NCBI GenBank assembly: GCA_910579155.1
Contig: CAJTTS010000013.1
Span: 1-64,000 of the forward strand
Source of the DNA: an uncultured Oscillospiraceae bacterium
GTDB lineage: Bacteria; Bacillota_A; Clostridia; Oscillospirales; Oscillospiraceae
Direction of reading: 5' to 3'
Length of the DNA: 64,000 bases
Shown here: piece after piece, positions 34,039 to 42,831 of the stretch
How positions within the stretch are numbered: position 1 is the first letter of the stretch
How the letters are laid out: each line of letters begins with the position of its first letter
The notes under the pieces: model-generated
Database searches by the model: none
What the model saw: the letters and a program-made list of their open reading frames with translations, nothing else
What the model was told of the DNA's origin: nothing
Translations under genes and position numbers: made by a program

Positions 34039-34905
34039 ATGGGAGCTATCATTGAGACAAAACAACTCACCCACACCTACAGCCAGGGCACGCCCTTCGA
34101 GCACACCGCCCTGGACAGCGTGGACTTTTCCGCCCAGCCCGGGGAGTATCTGGCCATCATCGGCCGCACCGGGTCTGGGAAGTCCACCCTGATCCAGCAC
34201 CTCAACGGCCTGCTGAAGCCCACCTCCGGCCAGGTGCTCTTTGACGGCACGGACATCTGGGAGTCCAAGGACCGCACCCGGCAGGTCCGCTGCCAGGTGG
34301 GGCTGGTGTTTCAGTACCCGGAGTACCAGCTTTTCGAGGAGACGGTGTACCAGGACATCGCCTTCGGCCCCAAGAACATGGGGCTGGACAAGGACGAGGT
34401 GGACCGCCGGGTGAAACAGTCCGCCCGGTTCGTGGGGCTGGAGCCCGGCGTTTTGGAAAAATCCCCTTTCGACCTGTCCGGCGGGCAAAAGCGCCGGGTA
34501 GCCATCGCGGGGGTCATCGCCATGGAACCCCAGGTGCTGGTGCTGGACGAGCCCACGGCAGGCCTGGACCCCTCCGGCTCCGCCCGGATTCTGGACAATA
34601 TCCGCACCTACCACCAGGAAAAGAACGCCTGCATCATCCTGGTGTCCCACTCCATGGAGGAGGTGGCCCGGGAGGCCGAGCGTCTGGTGGTCATCCACCA
34701 GGGCGTCATTCCCTTCTCCGGCCCTCCGGCGGAAGTGTTCGCCCACGGGGAGGAGCTGGAAGCCATGGGCCTGGGCGTACCCGCCATGACGCGGGTCTTC
34801 GCCCGCCTGCGGTCCATGGGGGTGGACGTGCCCGCATCCGTGTACACCATCCCCCAGGCCAGAGAGGTCATTTTAGCGGCCCTCCACCGAAGGGAGGAAC
34901 GATAA
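34039..34905 (+). CDS. ecfA2: ECF transporter ATPase A2
   Basis: 288 residues. Walker A GRTGSGKST, VFQYPEYQLFEETV Q-loop region, signature LSGGQKRR, Walker B VLDEPTAGLDP, H-loop VSHSMEEVA. Pairs with EcfA1 to drive the EcfT-based vitamin transporters. AAGGAG precedes the ATG. Its stop overlaps the ecfT start by one base. Confidence 0.94.
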   Translation: MGAIIETKQLTHTYSQGTPFEHTALDSVDFSAQPGEYLAIIGRTGSGKSTLIQHLNGLLKPTSGQVLFDGTDIWESKDRTRQVRCQVGLVFQYPEYQLFEETVYQDIAFGPKNMGLDKDEVDRRVKQSARFVGLEPGVLEKSPFDLSGGQKRRVAIAGVIAMEPQVLVLDEPTAGLDPSGSARILDNIRTYHQEKNACIILVSHSMEEVAREAERLVVIHQGVIPFSGPPAEVFAHGEELEAMGLGVPAMTRVFARLRSMGVDVPASVYTIPQAREVILAALHRREER

Positions 34906-35711
34906 TGGCTCTGCGCGATATCACTCTGGGGCAGTTTTTCCCCGGAAACTCCCCCATCCACAACCTGGACCCACGGGCCAAGCTGGTGGCGATGATCTGC
35001 TATATCGTGGCCCTGTTCATGGGCCAGTGGTTCGTCACCTATGCCATTTTGCTGGTGGTGCTCATCGCCGTGGTGGCGGTGTCCACCGTGAAGCCCAAGG
35101 CTCTGGTGCGGGGGCTGAAGCCGGTGGTGTTCATTTTGGTGTTCACCGCCGTGCTCAACATCTTCTATACCCCCGGAGAACCGCTGGTGTCTTTCTGGAT
35201 CTTTACGATCACCCGGGAGGGCATCCTCCACGCCTTTTTCATGGTGGTGCGCATCATCATGCTCATCACCTGCACCTTCCTGCTGACTTACACCACCTCT
35301 CCCCTGGCCCTCACCGACGGTCTGGAGAGCCTGATGGGGCCGCTGAAAAAGCTCCGCGTCCCCGTCCACGAGCTGTCCATGATGATGTCCATCGCCCTGC
35401 GGTTCATCCCCACCCTCATTGAGGAGACGGATAAGATCATGTCCGCCCAGCGGGCCCGGGGTGCGGACTTCGACTCGGGGAACCTCATCCAAAAGGCCAA
35501 GGCCCTCATTCCCCTACTGGTGCCGCTGTTCATCTCCGCCTTCCGGCGGGCGGACGAGCTGGCCACCGCCATGGAGTGCCGCTGCTACCACGGCGGCGAG
35601 GGCCGCACCCGGATGAAACAGCTCCACTACCGGCCCGGCGATATTTGTTTTATGCTCGGAGCTCTGCTTCTGGCAGTGTTCATCGGCATTTTGGGCCACT
35701 TCGGCCTGTAA
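34905..35711 (+). CDS. ecfT: ECF transporter transmembrane protein T
   Basis: 268 residues, about five to six membrane helices. The coupling helices carry the paired Ala-Arg-Gly type motifs, seen as SAQRARGADFD and ELATAMECRCY. It links the two ATPases to exchangeable substrate-binding S proteins; no S gene is adjacent, so this is the shared group II module. The ATG overlaps the ecfA2 stop. Confidence 0.93.
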   Translation: MALRDITLGQFFPGNSPIHNLDPRAKLVAMICYIVALFMGQWFVTYAILLVVLIAVVAVSTVKPKALVRGLKPVVFILVFTAVLNIFYTPGEPLVSFWIFTITREGILHAFFMVVRIIMLITCTFLLTYTTSPLALTDGLESLMGPLKKLRVPVHELSMMMSIALRFIPTLIEETDKIMSAQRARGADFDSGNLIQKAKALIPLLVPLFISAFRRADELATAMECRCYHGGEGRTRMKQLHYRPGDICFMLGALLLAVFIGILGHFGL

Positions 35712-35719
35712 CGCAGGAC

Positions 35720-35751
35720 CCTCCTTTTTTCTTTGAAAAGAAAAAAGGAGG
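35720..35751. repeat. T/A-strand palindrome after ecfT
   Basis: CCTCC-T-run-CTT (from 35720) pairs with AAG-A-run-GGAGG (to 35751), a perfect 14-bp hairpin with a short loop. It could end the ecf transcript. The 3' arm doubles as the ribosome-binding site of the tiny frame at 35758. Confidence 0.8.
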
Positions 35752-35757
35752 CGAAAG

Positions 35758-35832
35758 ATGAAACTTTTAAGCTTTGTCTATTACGAGGAGCCAAAATCAC
35801 TCGTGTCAATCCTGTTTATCTTAAAATTTTAA
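35758..35832 (+). CDS. Possible 24-residue leader or small peptide
   Basis: An ATG lies 6 bp after a perfect AAGGAGG. The frame encodes MKLLSFVYYEEPKSL and a hydrophobic end, stopping at TAA 35830-35832 within a TTAAAATTTTAA palindrome. It sits in a low-GC island (about 35750-35935) unlike the rest of the window. A similar palindrome-CGAAA-GA-ACTTTTAA block occurs on the minus strand at 42783-42826, so this may be part of a repeat and not a gene. Confidence 0.3.
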   Translation: MKLLSFVYYEEPKSLVSILFILKF

Positions 35833-35869
35833 ACATTTTTAGAAATCGTCTAAAAGTCTTTCTTTTTGC

Positions 35870-35899
35870 TTCTTTTTCTTTCTACAGAAAGAAAAAGAA
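35870..35899. repeat. T/A-strand palindrome upstream of truA
   Basis: A perfect 14-bp inverted repeat (35870-35883 with 35886-35899) of pyrimidine and purine strands. Another pair, TTTTAG (35837-35842) with CTAAAA (35850-35855), lies just upstream. The whole 35750-35935 stretch is AT-rich and may contain the truA promoter, which I could not place with confidence. Confidence 0.8.
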
Positions 35900-35939
35900 A
35901 AAGAATACCCTTGACCTTCAAACGAAAGGCGGCCCATCC

Positions 35940-36695
35940 ATGGAACAGCGCAATATCGCCCTTCGGCTAAGCTACACCGGCACCGCCTACCACGGCTGGC
36001 AGGTGCAGAAAAACGCCGTATCCGTGGCGGAAACCCTGGAAAAAGCCCTGGCCGATCTGGTGTGCCATCCGGTGAAGGTCACCGGGGCGGGCCGCACCGA
36101 CGCGGGAGTCCATGCCCAGGTATATATCGCCAATTTCCGCACCACCTCCGGCATTCCTGTAGAGCGGCTGCCGCTGGCGGTGAACACCCGTCTGCCCGAC
36201 GACATCTCCGTATTCAAGGCCACAGTGGTACCCGACGGGTTCAACGCCATCGGCTCCTGTTTGAAGAAGGAATACACCTATAAAATTTACAACTCCCGCA
36301 TCCGGGACCCGTTCTATGTCAACCGGGTGTGGTTCTACCCCAAACCGTTGGATGAAACGGTCATGGCCGAGGCCGCAAAGCAGTTTGTGGGCACCCACGA
36401 CTTCGCCGCCGTCCGCTCAGTGGGCACCGAAACCCGCACCACCGTGCGCACCGTCCACTATTTCGATGTCCAACGGCACGGCTCCATCATTGACTGCCGG
36501 GTGTGCGCCGACGGCTTCCTCTACAACATGGCGCGGGCCATGGTAGGCACCTGCATCTACGCCGCCGAGGGCAAGCTGAACCCGGCGGAAATCCCCGCCA
36601 TTCTGGAATCCCGCAACCGCACCTTGGCGGGTCCCACCGCGCCCCCCGACGGTTTATACATGACTAATTTGTGGTACCACGAAAACGTTCTCTGA
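35940..36695 (+). CDS. truA: tRNA pseudouridine(38-40) synthase
   Basis: 251 residues, the normal TruA size. Catalytic Asp is in GRTDAGVHA; LSYTGTAYHGWQ at the N-terminus, KKEYTYKIYN and FLYNMARAMVGT are also typical. It modifies U38-U40 in tRNA anticodon arms. The ATG at 35940 was chosen because homology begins there and AAAGGCGG lies just upstream. truA often sits next to ecfA1A2T in Firmicutes, which fits here. Confidence 0.95.
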   Translation: MEQRNIALRLSYTGTAYHGWQVQKNAVSVAETLEKALADLVCHPVKVTGAGRTDAGVHAQVYIANFRTTSGIPVERLPLAVNTRLPDDISVFKATVVPDGFNAIGSCLKKEYTYKIYNSRIRDPFYVNRVWFYPKPLDETVMAEAAKQFVGTHDFAAVRSVGTETRTTVRTVHYFDVQRHGSIIDCRVCADGFLYNMARAMVGTCIYAAEGKLNPAEIPAILESRNRTLAGPTAPPDGLYMTNLWYHENVL

Positions 36696-36709
36696 CGACG
36701 GAGATTCCT

Positions 36710-37888
36710 ATGGACGAACAACAGCAGCCCCAACAAGAAAAAAAGCCCCGCAAGCTCCCCCGCTTCCTGCTGCGCGTCATCGCCACCCTCGTGATCCTGG
36801 CTGTGGGCCTGGCGCTGGTGGCCGTGGTAGCCTTCCGGGACAGCGTGAACCTGGACAGCATCAAGCGCTGGTTCGCCTACCGCTCCCTCACCCGCAGCGA
36901 CAGCGGACGGGCGGAATCCTTCTCCTATGACGGCGACCTCAACGACACCTTCGCCGTGCTGGACGGAGATTTGTTGGTGTGCTCCCGGAACGCCATCGGC
37001 CTCTACTCCGGCAGCGGCACCCAGTATATCAACCAGCAGGTCGGCATGGAAACCCCGGTGGTGAGCACCAACGGCTCCCTGGCGGTGGTATACGACGCGG
37101 GAGGCTCCTCCCTGTACATATTGGGCCAGCGGGCGCTGGTGTGGTCGGCAGACGACTTTGAGCCCATCCTGTCCGCCCGGCTGAACCGGAACGGCCAGCT
37201 CACCGTGGCCACTCAATCCAGCGGCTACCGGGGAACGGTGACGGTTTATGACGCCGCCTATTCCCCCGTTATGGTTCTGAACCTGACCTCCGCCTTTGTG
37301 ATGGATGCGGCGCTGTCCGACGACGGTCACACCCTGGCCATCCTCACCGTGGGCCAAACCAACGGGGCCTTTTCCACCAACCTGGAGCTGTACGACATGG
37401 ACTACGTGAGCGGTGAGTACAAACCCGACTTTACCTGTCAACTCGGGGGAGGCGTGGTATTGGAGACCCGGCACACCTCCACCAGCCTATGGACCCTGGG
37501 GGACCGGGGCCTCACCGTCACCGATCACGAGGGCAACTCCTCCAGCGTGAGCTGGGCGGACAAGTACCTGCGGCGGTACACCCTCAGCGGAGACGGCTTC
37601 GCCGCCGCCCTGCTGGGCAAATACCGGGCGGGCAGCCAGGCGGAGCTGTGGGTGGTGGACGACCAGGGCCAGCAGCGCACGCTGAACCTTAACGAGCAGG
37701 TCATGTCTATCTCCGCCGCCGGACGGTATCTGGCGGTGCTCACCAGCGACCGACTGGATATCTACACCGACCAGTTGGAGCTGTACGACAGCCTGGAAGG
37801 TACCCAGGGCGTACGGAACGTCCTGCTGATGCCGGACGGGTCCGCCATCTTGATCTCGACGGGCAGCGCCGGATTCTATGTCCCCTGA
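36710..37888 (+). CDS. DUF5711 membrane-anchored beta-propeller-like protein
   Basis: 392 residues. A Gln/Lys-rich N-terminus (1-20) is followed by one transmembrane helix (~21-44). The rest is outside the membrane, made of repeated short strands with WD40-like blocks (AVLDGDLLVCSRN, LAVVYDAGGSSLYIL, LDIYTDQLELYD). This matches DUF5711 proteins of clostridia, function unknown. It starts 14 bp after truA and is followed by cvpA after 39 bp. Confidence 0.75.
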   Translation: MDEQQQPQQEKKPRKLPRFLLRVIATLVILAVGLALVAVVAFRDSVNLDSIKRWFAYRSLTRSDSGRAESFSYDGDLNDTFAVLDGDLLVCSRNAIGLYSGSGTQYINQQVGMETPVVSTNGSLAVVYDAGGSSLYILGQRALVWSADDFEPILSARLNRNGQLTVATQSSGYRGTVTVYDAAYSPVMVLNLTSAFVMDAALSDDGHTLAILTVGQTNGAFSTNLELYDMDYVSGEYKPDFTCQLGGGVVLETRHTSTSLWTLGDRGLTVTDHEGNSSSVSWADKYLRRYTLSGDGFAAALLGKYRAGSQAELWVVDDQGQQRTLNLNEQVMSISAAGRYLAVLTSDRLDIYTDQLELYDSLEGTQGVRNVLLMPDGSAILISTGSAGFYVP

Positions 37889-37927
37889 GACAGCGTCCCG
37901 CGCATTGAGGACGGTTAGGAGGAGCTT

Positions 37928-38611
37928 ATGGGAAACTACTTATTCGATATCTTGATTGTTGCCCTGCTGGCGCTGTTCGCGTGGCGGGGGGCGGTCAAAG
38001 GACTGATCCTGTCGCTATGTGGGCTGGCGGCGGTATTTGTAGCCTTTTTCGCCGCTCAGTTTGTCTCGGAACAGTTCTGTGCGCCGGTGTCCAACATCAT
38101 CCGGCCCATCATCATCCAGACGGTCCGGGGGGCGGACGCCGAGCCGGAGTTGGACCCGGAGGACCCAGAGGCTACCTACACCGTGGACCAGCTTCTGGCT
38201 TCCATCCAGAAGGAGGGCCTGTTCGGGGGCTTCAACCAGTTCCTGGAGCAGGGTGTATCCGACCGGGAGATCCGCACCAACGCCCACCTCACCCCCCTGG
38301 ACGCCCTGGCCGGTTATCTGGCCACGGGGGTCGCCCGGGCGGCGCTGTTTGCCATCGTCTTTTTCGGCGGGCTGCTGGTCTGGTTCCTCTTCAGCCACGC
38401 CCTTGACCTGGCCTTCAAATTGCCCATCCTGGCCGAGGTCAACCTGGCGGGCGGGCTGCTGGCGGGCCTGGTAAAAGGCGGGCTGCTGGCCGTGGTGCTG
38501 GTGTGGCTGGGACAACTGGCGGGCGTCGTCCCCAGCCAGCCGGATACGCCGGTTCTATCCCTGTTCACCGTGGAAAAGCTGGGCGAGCTGCTGGATAACT
38601 TGCCGGCCTGA
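37928..38611 (+). CDS. CvpA-family membrane protein
   Basis: 227 residues with four membrane helices (~6-26, 30-45, ~137-158, ~172-198). DILIVALLALFAWRGAVKGLILSLCG is the CvpA N-terminal pattern. A hydrophilic stretch (~68-120) lies between the helix pairs. CvpA is linked to colicin V export in E. coli; in Firmicutes the role is unclear and probably envelope-related. AGGAGC precedes the ATG. Confidence 0.85.
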   Translation: MGNYLFDILIVALLALFAWRGAVKGLILSLCGLAAVFVAFFAAQFVSEQFCAPVSNIIRPIIIQTVRGADAEPELDPEDPEATYTVDQLLASIQKEGLFGGFNQFLEQGVSDREIRTNAHLTPLDALAGYLATGVARAALFAIVFFGGLLVWFLFSHALDLAFKLPILAEVNLAGGLLAGLVKGGLLAVVLVWLGQLAGVVPSQPDTPVLSLFTVEKLGELLDNLPA

Positions 38612-38685
38612 ATCTCCTGTTTCCAGCGGGCTTCCAGACAGGCGATGATTTCCCTGCAAGTCGCAAAATTACCACTCTAAAATTC

Positions 38686-38714
38686 ATGACATGTTCATAT
38701 TTATCTGATATGGT
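38686..38714 (+). promoter_or_regulatory. Probable promoter of clpE
   Basis: ATGACA (38686-38691), 17 bp, TATGGT (38709-38714). A tandem direct repeat ACTGCAA-ACTGCAA (38715-38728) starts right after the -10 box. No CtsR consensus (two GGTCAAA-type heptamers separated by 3 bp) was found. Confidence 0.5.
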
Positions 38715-38770
38715 ACTGCAAACTGCAAATATAAGCGTGAGAATGACTTCTCCCTGAAAGGAGCGACACA

Positions 38771-41326
38771 ATGCGTCCTACTCTATGTACCCGCTGCAAA
38801 AAAAACGTAGCGGTGATCTTCATAACCAAGATCGAGGGCAGCGAGACCAGAAACGAAGGCTTGTGCCTGAAATGCGCCCGGGAGCTGGGCATCAAACCGG
38901 TAGACGACATGATGAAAAAGATGGGCATCTCCGATGAGGACCTGGAGTCCATCTCCACCGAGATGATGTCCGCCTTTGGCGGCGCGGAGGAGCCCGACGG
39001 CTTGGCCTCTACCTCCGACGACAGCGAGGAGGGCGAGGAGGACGAGGGCCGCACCGCCACCTTCCCCTTCCTGAACAAGCTGTTCGGCAGCCAGTCGGAC
39101 AGCGCCCCCGACCGGGACCCCATCCAGCGGGGCGGGGCCGCCAAAGAGGACAAAACCGCCGCTAAGACGGAGCGAAACCAGGGGCAGAAGCGGAAATTTT
39201 TGGAGAACTACTGCATCTCCCTGACCCGTAAGGCCCACGAGGGCAAGCTGGACCGCATCGTGGGGCGCTCCAACGAGATTGAGCGGACCATCCAGATTCT
39301 GAACCGGCGGCAGAAAAACAACCCCTGCCTCATCGGCGACCCCGGCGTGGGCAAAACCGCCATCGCCGAGGGGCTGGCCCAGCGCATTTACAACCGGGAT
39401 GTGCCCTATAAGCTGCTGGACAAAGAGGTCTACCTGCTGGACCTGACCGCGCTGGTGGCGGGCACCCAGTTCCGCGGCCAGTTCGAGAGCCGCATGAAGG
39501 GCCTCATCGACGAGGTGAAGAAGCTGGGCAACATCATCCTGGTCATCGACGAGGTCCACTCCATCGTGGGCGCGGGGGATGCGGAGGGCTCCATGAACGC
39601 CGCCAACATCCTCAAGCCCGCCCTGAGCCGGGGCGAGATTCAGGTCATCGGCGCCACCACCCTCACCGAGTACCGCAAGTACATCGAGAAGGATTCCGCC
39701 CTGGAGCGCCGGTTCCAACCCGTCATTGTAGAGGAGCCCTCCATCGACGACTCCGTTGAAATCCTCAAGGGTATCGCGCCCTATTATGAGTCCTTCCACC
39801 ATGTGGTCATCAGCCCGGACATCTGCCGTCAGGCGGTGACCATGAGCGAGCGGTACATCACCGACCGCTACCTGCCCGACAAGGCCATCGACCTTATTGA
39901 CGAGGCCTCCTCCGACGTGAACCTCCACAACAAGGACTTGGCACGGCTGGCTGAGATCGGCAAGGAGCTGGCCGATTACGCCAAGGAGATGGAAGTGGTG
40001 CTGGCCTCCACCGGCGGACAGAACGACCCCAAGCTCCAGGAGCTGCAAAAGCAGGAGCAGAAGCTCCAGCGCCAGCGGGACACCCTGGAGATGGCGGTGA
40101 GCCGGGACGATGCCGAGGCTCCCAACCGGGATGATCCCGCCTTCCACGAGCGCCAGAAGGACCGCAGGAAGCAGATCGCCGAGCTCCAGGATAAAATTTC
40201 CACTATCTCCGCCGAAAAGCAGGCGGTGCAGGCCGCCGCCAACGACAAGGCATACCAGCGCCTGGCCGAGCTGAAAAGCCGTCAGGCCCAGCTTACCGGA
40301 GAGCGGGACGCTATCGCCGCCAAGGGCGATCCCCCGCTGACCGCGGCGCACTTGGCCAGGGTCATCGAGCTGTGGACCAAAATCCCCGCCTCCTCCATCC
40401 AGGAGCAGGAGTTCGAGCGGCTGGCCAAGCTGGATGAACGGCTGAGGGCCCACATCGTGGGCCAGGACGACGCGGTGGACGCAGTATCCAACGCCATCCG
40501 CCGGGGCCGGGTGGGCATCTCCGCCAAGCACAAGCCGGTAAGCTTCATTTTCGTGGGCTCCACCGGCGTGGGCAAGACGGAGTTGGTCAAGCAGCTCGCC
40601 GCCGACCTGTTCTCCTCGCCGGAATCCCTGATCCGGCTGGACATGAGTGAATTTATGGAAAAACACTCCGTGTCCCGGATCATCGGCTCCCCCCCGGGAT
40701 ATGTCGGCTACGACGACGCGGGGCAGCTCACCGAGAAAATCCGCCGGAAGCCCTATACCGTGGTGCTCTTTGACGAGATCGAAAAGGCCCATCCCGACGT
40801 GCTCAACGTACTGCTGCAAATCCTGGACGACGGCCACATCTCCGACGCCCACGGCAAGGTGGTCAACTTTGAGAACACCGTCATCGTCATGACCTCCAAC
40901 GCAGGCAGCGACATCAAGGGCGGCTCCATGGGCTTTGACCGCTCCGCCAACCAGCTTGGCAAGGAGAAGGCCATGAAGGGGCTGGAGGCCTTCCTGCGGC
41001 CCGAATTCATCAACCGGGTGGACGAGATCGTCTACTTCAACCAGCTCACCGAGGACAACTTCAAGGCCATTGCCCGGATTATGCTCTCCGAGCTGGACGC
41101 CGTTATGAAGGAGAAAAACATCGCCTTCTCCTATGACGACTCCGTGCTGGACTACCTGGTGAAGAAGTCCTACTCCGCCGCCTACGGGGCAAGGAACCTG
41201 CGCCGCCAGATTCAGAAGGACCTGGAGGACCCCATCGCCGCCAAGCTGATCCAGCGCTACGCCGACCCCATCTCCGTGGTCAGCTTATCCGCTGACGGGG
41301 AGGCGCTGAATATTGCCACCGACTAA
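38771..41326 (+). CDS. clpE: ClpE-like AAA+ unfoldase with N-terminal zinc finger
   Basis: 851 residues. An N-terminal Cys4 zinc finger (C6/C9, C32/C35), as in ClpE/McsA, replaces the Clp-N repeats of ClpC. A long acidic and low-complexity linker (~70-145) follows. AAA1 has Walker [10 protein letters not shown] (189-197); a coiled-coil middle domain spans ~410-520; AAA2 has GSTGVGKTE (~596-604). It probably feeds substrates to ClpP during heat or protein-folding stress. It is longer than B. subtilis ClpE (about 700), mainly through the linker and coiled coil. AAAGGAGCG precedes the ATG. Confidence 0.9.
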   Translation: MRPTLCTRCKKNVAVIFITKIEGSETRNEGLCLKCARELGIKPVDDMMKKMGISDEDLESISTEMMSAFGGAEEPDGLASTSDDSEEGEEDEGRTATFPFLNKLFGSQSDSAPDRDPIQRGGAAKEDKTAAKTERNQGQKRKFLENYCISLTRKAHEGKLDRIVGRSNEIERTIQILNRRQKNNPCLIGDPGVGKTAIAEGLAQRIYNRDVPYKLLDKEVYLLDLTALVAGTQFRGQFESRMKGLIDEVKKLGNIILVIDEVHSIVGAGDAEGSMNAANILKPALSRGEIQVIGATTLTEYRKYIEKDSALERRFQPVIVEEPSIDDSVEILKGIAPYYESFHHVVISPDICRQAVTMSERYITDRYLPDKAIDLIDEASSDVNLHNKDLARLAEIGKELADYAKEMEVVLASTGGQNDPKLQELQKQEQKLQRQRDTLEMAVSRDDAEAPNRDDPAFHERQKDRRKQIAELQDKISTISAEKQAVQAAANDKAYQRLAELKSRQAQLTGERDAIAAKGDPPLTAAHLARVIELWTKIPASSIQEQEFERLAKLDERLRAHIVGQDDAVDAVSNAIRRGRVGISAKHKPVSFIFVGSTGVGKTELVKQLAADLFSSPESLIRLDMSEFMEKHSVSRIIGSPPGYVGYDDAGQLTEKIRRKPYTVVLFDEIEKAHPDVLNVLLQILDDGHISDAHGKVVNFENTVIVMTSNAGSDIKGGSMGFDRSANQLGKEKAMKGLEAFLRPEFINRVDEIVYFNQLTEDNFKAIARIMLSELDAVMKEKNIAFSYDDSVLDYLVKKSYSAAYGARNLRRQIQKDLEDPIAAKLIQRYADPISVVSLSADGEALNIATD

Positions 41327-41373
41327 AATAGAAGGGCCTGGGCGTTTGCCCAGCCCCTTGGGAGCAAGCCGTT

Positions 41374-41958
41374 ATGACTCATATATACTTTGTCCGCCAT
41401 GCACAGCCAAATTTTGAAAACCACGACGATTTTTCCCGCGAGCTGTCGCCCAAGGGATTGGCGGACCGGACACTGGTTACAGACTACCTCCAGGACAAGG
41501 GGGTAACCGCAGTGCTGTCCAGTCCCTACCGGCGGGCGGTAGACACCGTGGCCCCGCTTGCAGAGGAGCTTGGGCTGATCGTTGTGACCAGAGAAGATTT
41601 CCGGGAACGGAAGGTGGACAGCGCGTGGATCGAGGACTTTGACGGCTTTACCCGCCGCCAGTGGGCAGATTTCGACTACAAGCTGTCCGACGGCGAGTCC
41701 TTGCGGGAGGCACAGGAGCGAAACCTCCGGGCGCTGCGCGAAGTCTTGGAACAGTTTGCGGACAAGACAGTGGCGATCGGTTCCCACGGGACGGCGCTGT
41801 CCACCATCATACACCATTTCCGGCCCGCGTTCGCCCTTACGGAGTTTGAGCGCATCCGTCCCCTCATGCCGTGGATCGTTCACTTTGCATTTGACGGCCG
41901 GCAGTGCGCCAGTGTGGAAGAATACAATGTTTTTACCAGGGAAGTGGACAAAATTTGA
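41374..41958 (+). CDS. Histidine phosphatase superfamily protein
   Basis: 194 residues of the phosphoglycerate-mutase-like family. The catalytic RHA (residues 8-10) is at the N-terminus in YFVRHAQPN; the second His is in IGSHGTALS. SSPYRRAVDT is the typical middle block. Members act on many phosphate esters; no specific substrate can be read. A hairpin (41332-41360) without T-run separates it from clpE. Confidence 0.88.
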   Translation: MTHIYFVRHAQPNFENHDDFSRELSPKGLADRTLVTDYLQDKGVTAVLSSPYRRAVDTVAPLAEELGLIVVTREDFRERKVDSAWIEDFDGFTRRQWADFDYKLSDGESLREAQERNLRALREVLEQFADKTVAIGSHGTALSTIIHHFRPAFALTEFERIRPLMPWIVHFAFDGRQCASVEEYNVFTREVDKI

Positions 41959-41994
41959 GACCCTGGGGCCGCCAAACGGCCCCAGGGTCTTTTT
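41958..41994. terminator. Bidirectional terminator between phosphatase and peptidase genes
   Basis: A 14-bp perfect stem (41958-41971 with 41977-41990), loop CCAAA, then TTTT on the plus strand. It overlaps the stops of both convergent genes. Confidence 0.9.
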
Positions 41995-42710
41995 CACAGT
42001 ATGATTGTTTCATTTTCCCGGCTGATCTGCCGGATGGAGCCGTCCTCAATGAGGTACGCCTCCCCTCGCAGCTCCTCCCTGCCGTCCCGGCCCAAGATGT
42101 AGCTGCCGTCCACCAGGACGTAAAACTGATGGCCCATGCTGTCGGAATAGGTGATGTCCTCATAGAGGCGCATACCGTCCAGCATCCAGTCCTTATCCTG
42201 ATTGTAATGCGGGATAGTCATGCGCTTGGTCAGCCCAAGCCCCGGCAGGAACCGCCGGTACTCCGGGTCAACGGCCTCCCCCGGTTCCTCCGGCTGGGCG
42301 TACACCAGATCGGCGGCATTCATGCTGCCCGCGCTGACGCCCACGAGAACGCCGTCCCAGCCTCTGAGCTTTTCCCGCAGGGCGATCTCCTGGAAAAAGC
42401 GGTTCTGCGTAGGGACGTGGCCGCCGCACAGGAAGACCACGTCGGAGTGGGCGAGCAGATAACCGCACTCGTCCTGGGTTTCCCGGAACAACAGGGAGAG
42501 CTCCGAAAACCGGATACCGATTCCAGCAAAGCCGTACTCCATAGCCTCCGCAAACCGACGGAGCTTGGCGTCATCGTCCGGGTCGGAGGCGATGAACAGG
42601 GCGCGGCAGGTTGTGGGCAGGGCACGCCGCAGCTCGTCCGCAAAGCCGTTAGCCGGGTTCAGCGACGGGGAGTCGGGCAAACATGAACTGCTGGTTAAAA
42701 AATAAATCAT
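41994..42710 (-). CDS. Peptidase S51 (dipeptidase E-like) family protein
   Basis: 238 residues. VGVSAGSMN has the nucleophilic Ser in the GxSAG elbow, and FLCGGHVPTQN is the S51 oxyanion block; an HYN follows with the candidate His. Dipeptidase E cleaves Asp-X dipeptides. An exact function cannot be proven. The start lies right after an AT-rich stretch with no clear promoter. Confidence 0.82.
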   Translation of the reverse strand: MIYFLTSSSCLPDSPSLNPANGFADELRRALPTTCRALFIASDPDDDAKLRRFAEAMEYGFAGIGIRFSELSLLFRETQDECGYLLAHSDVVFLCGGHVPTQNRFFQEIALREKLRGWDGVLVGVSAGSMNAADLVYAQPEEPGEAVDPEYRRFLPGLGLTKRMTIPHYNQDKDWMLDGMRLYEDITYSDSMGHQFYVLVDGSYILGRDGREELRGEAYLIEDGSIRQISRENETIIL

Positions 42711-42800
42711 AACAATATCCCCCAGAGAGTTCCGCCTCGTGGCCGTCGCATCGGGTGGCTGTGTGCCTATGGCGGAAGCGGGTTAAAAGTTCTTTTTCGG

Positions 42801-42826
42801 TTCCTTTTTCTTTCAAGAAAAAGGAA
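42801..42826. repeat. T/A-strand palindrome downstream of icd
   Basis: A perfect 12-bp inverted repeat (42801-42812 with 42815-42826). On the minus strand it is followed by CCGAAAAAGAACTTTTAA, nearly the same as the sequence after the palindrome at 35720, showing that the two are copies of one element. Confidence 0.8.
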
Positions 42827-42831
42827 CAACC

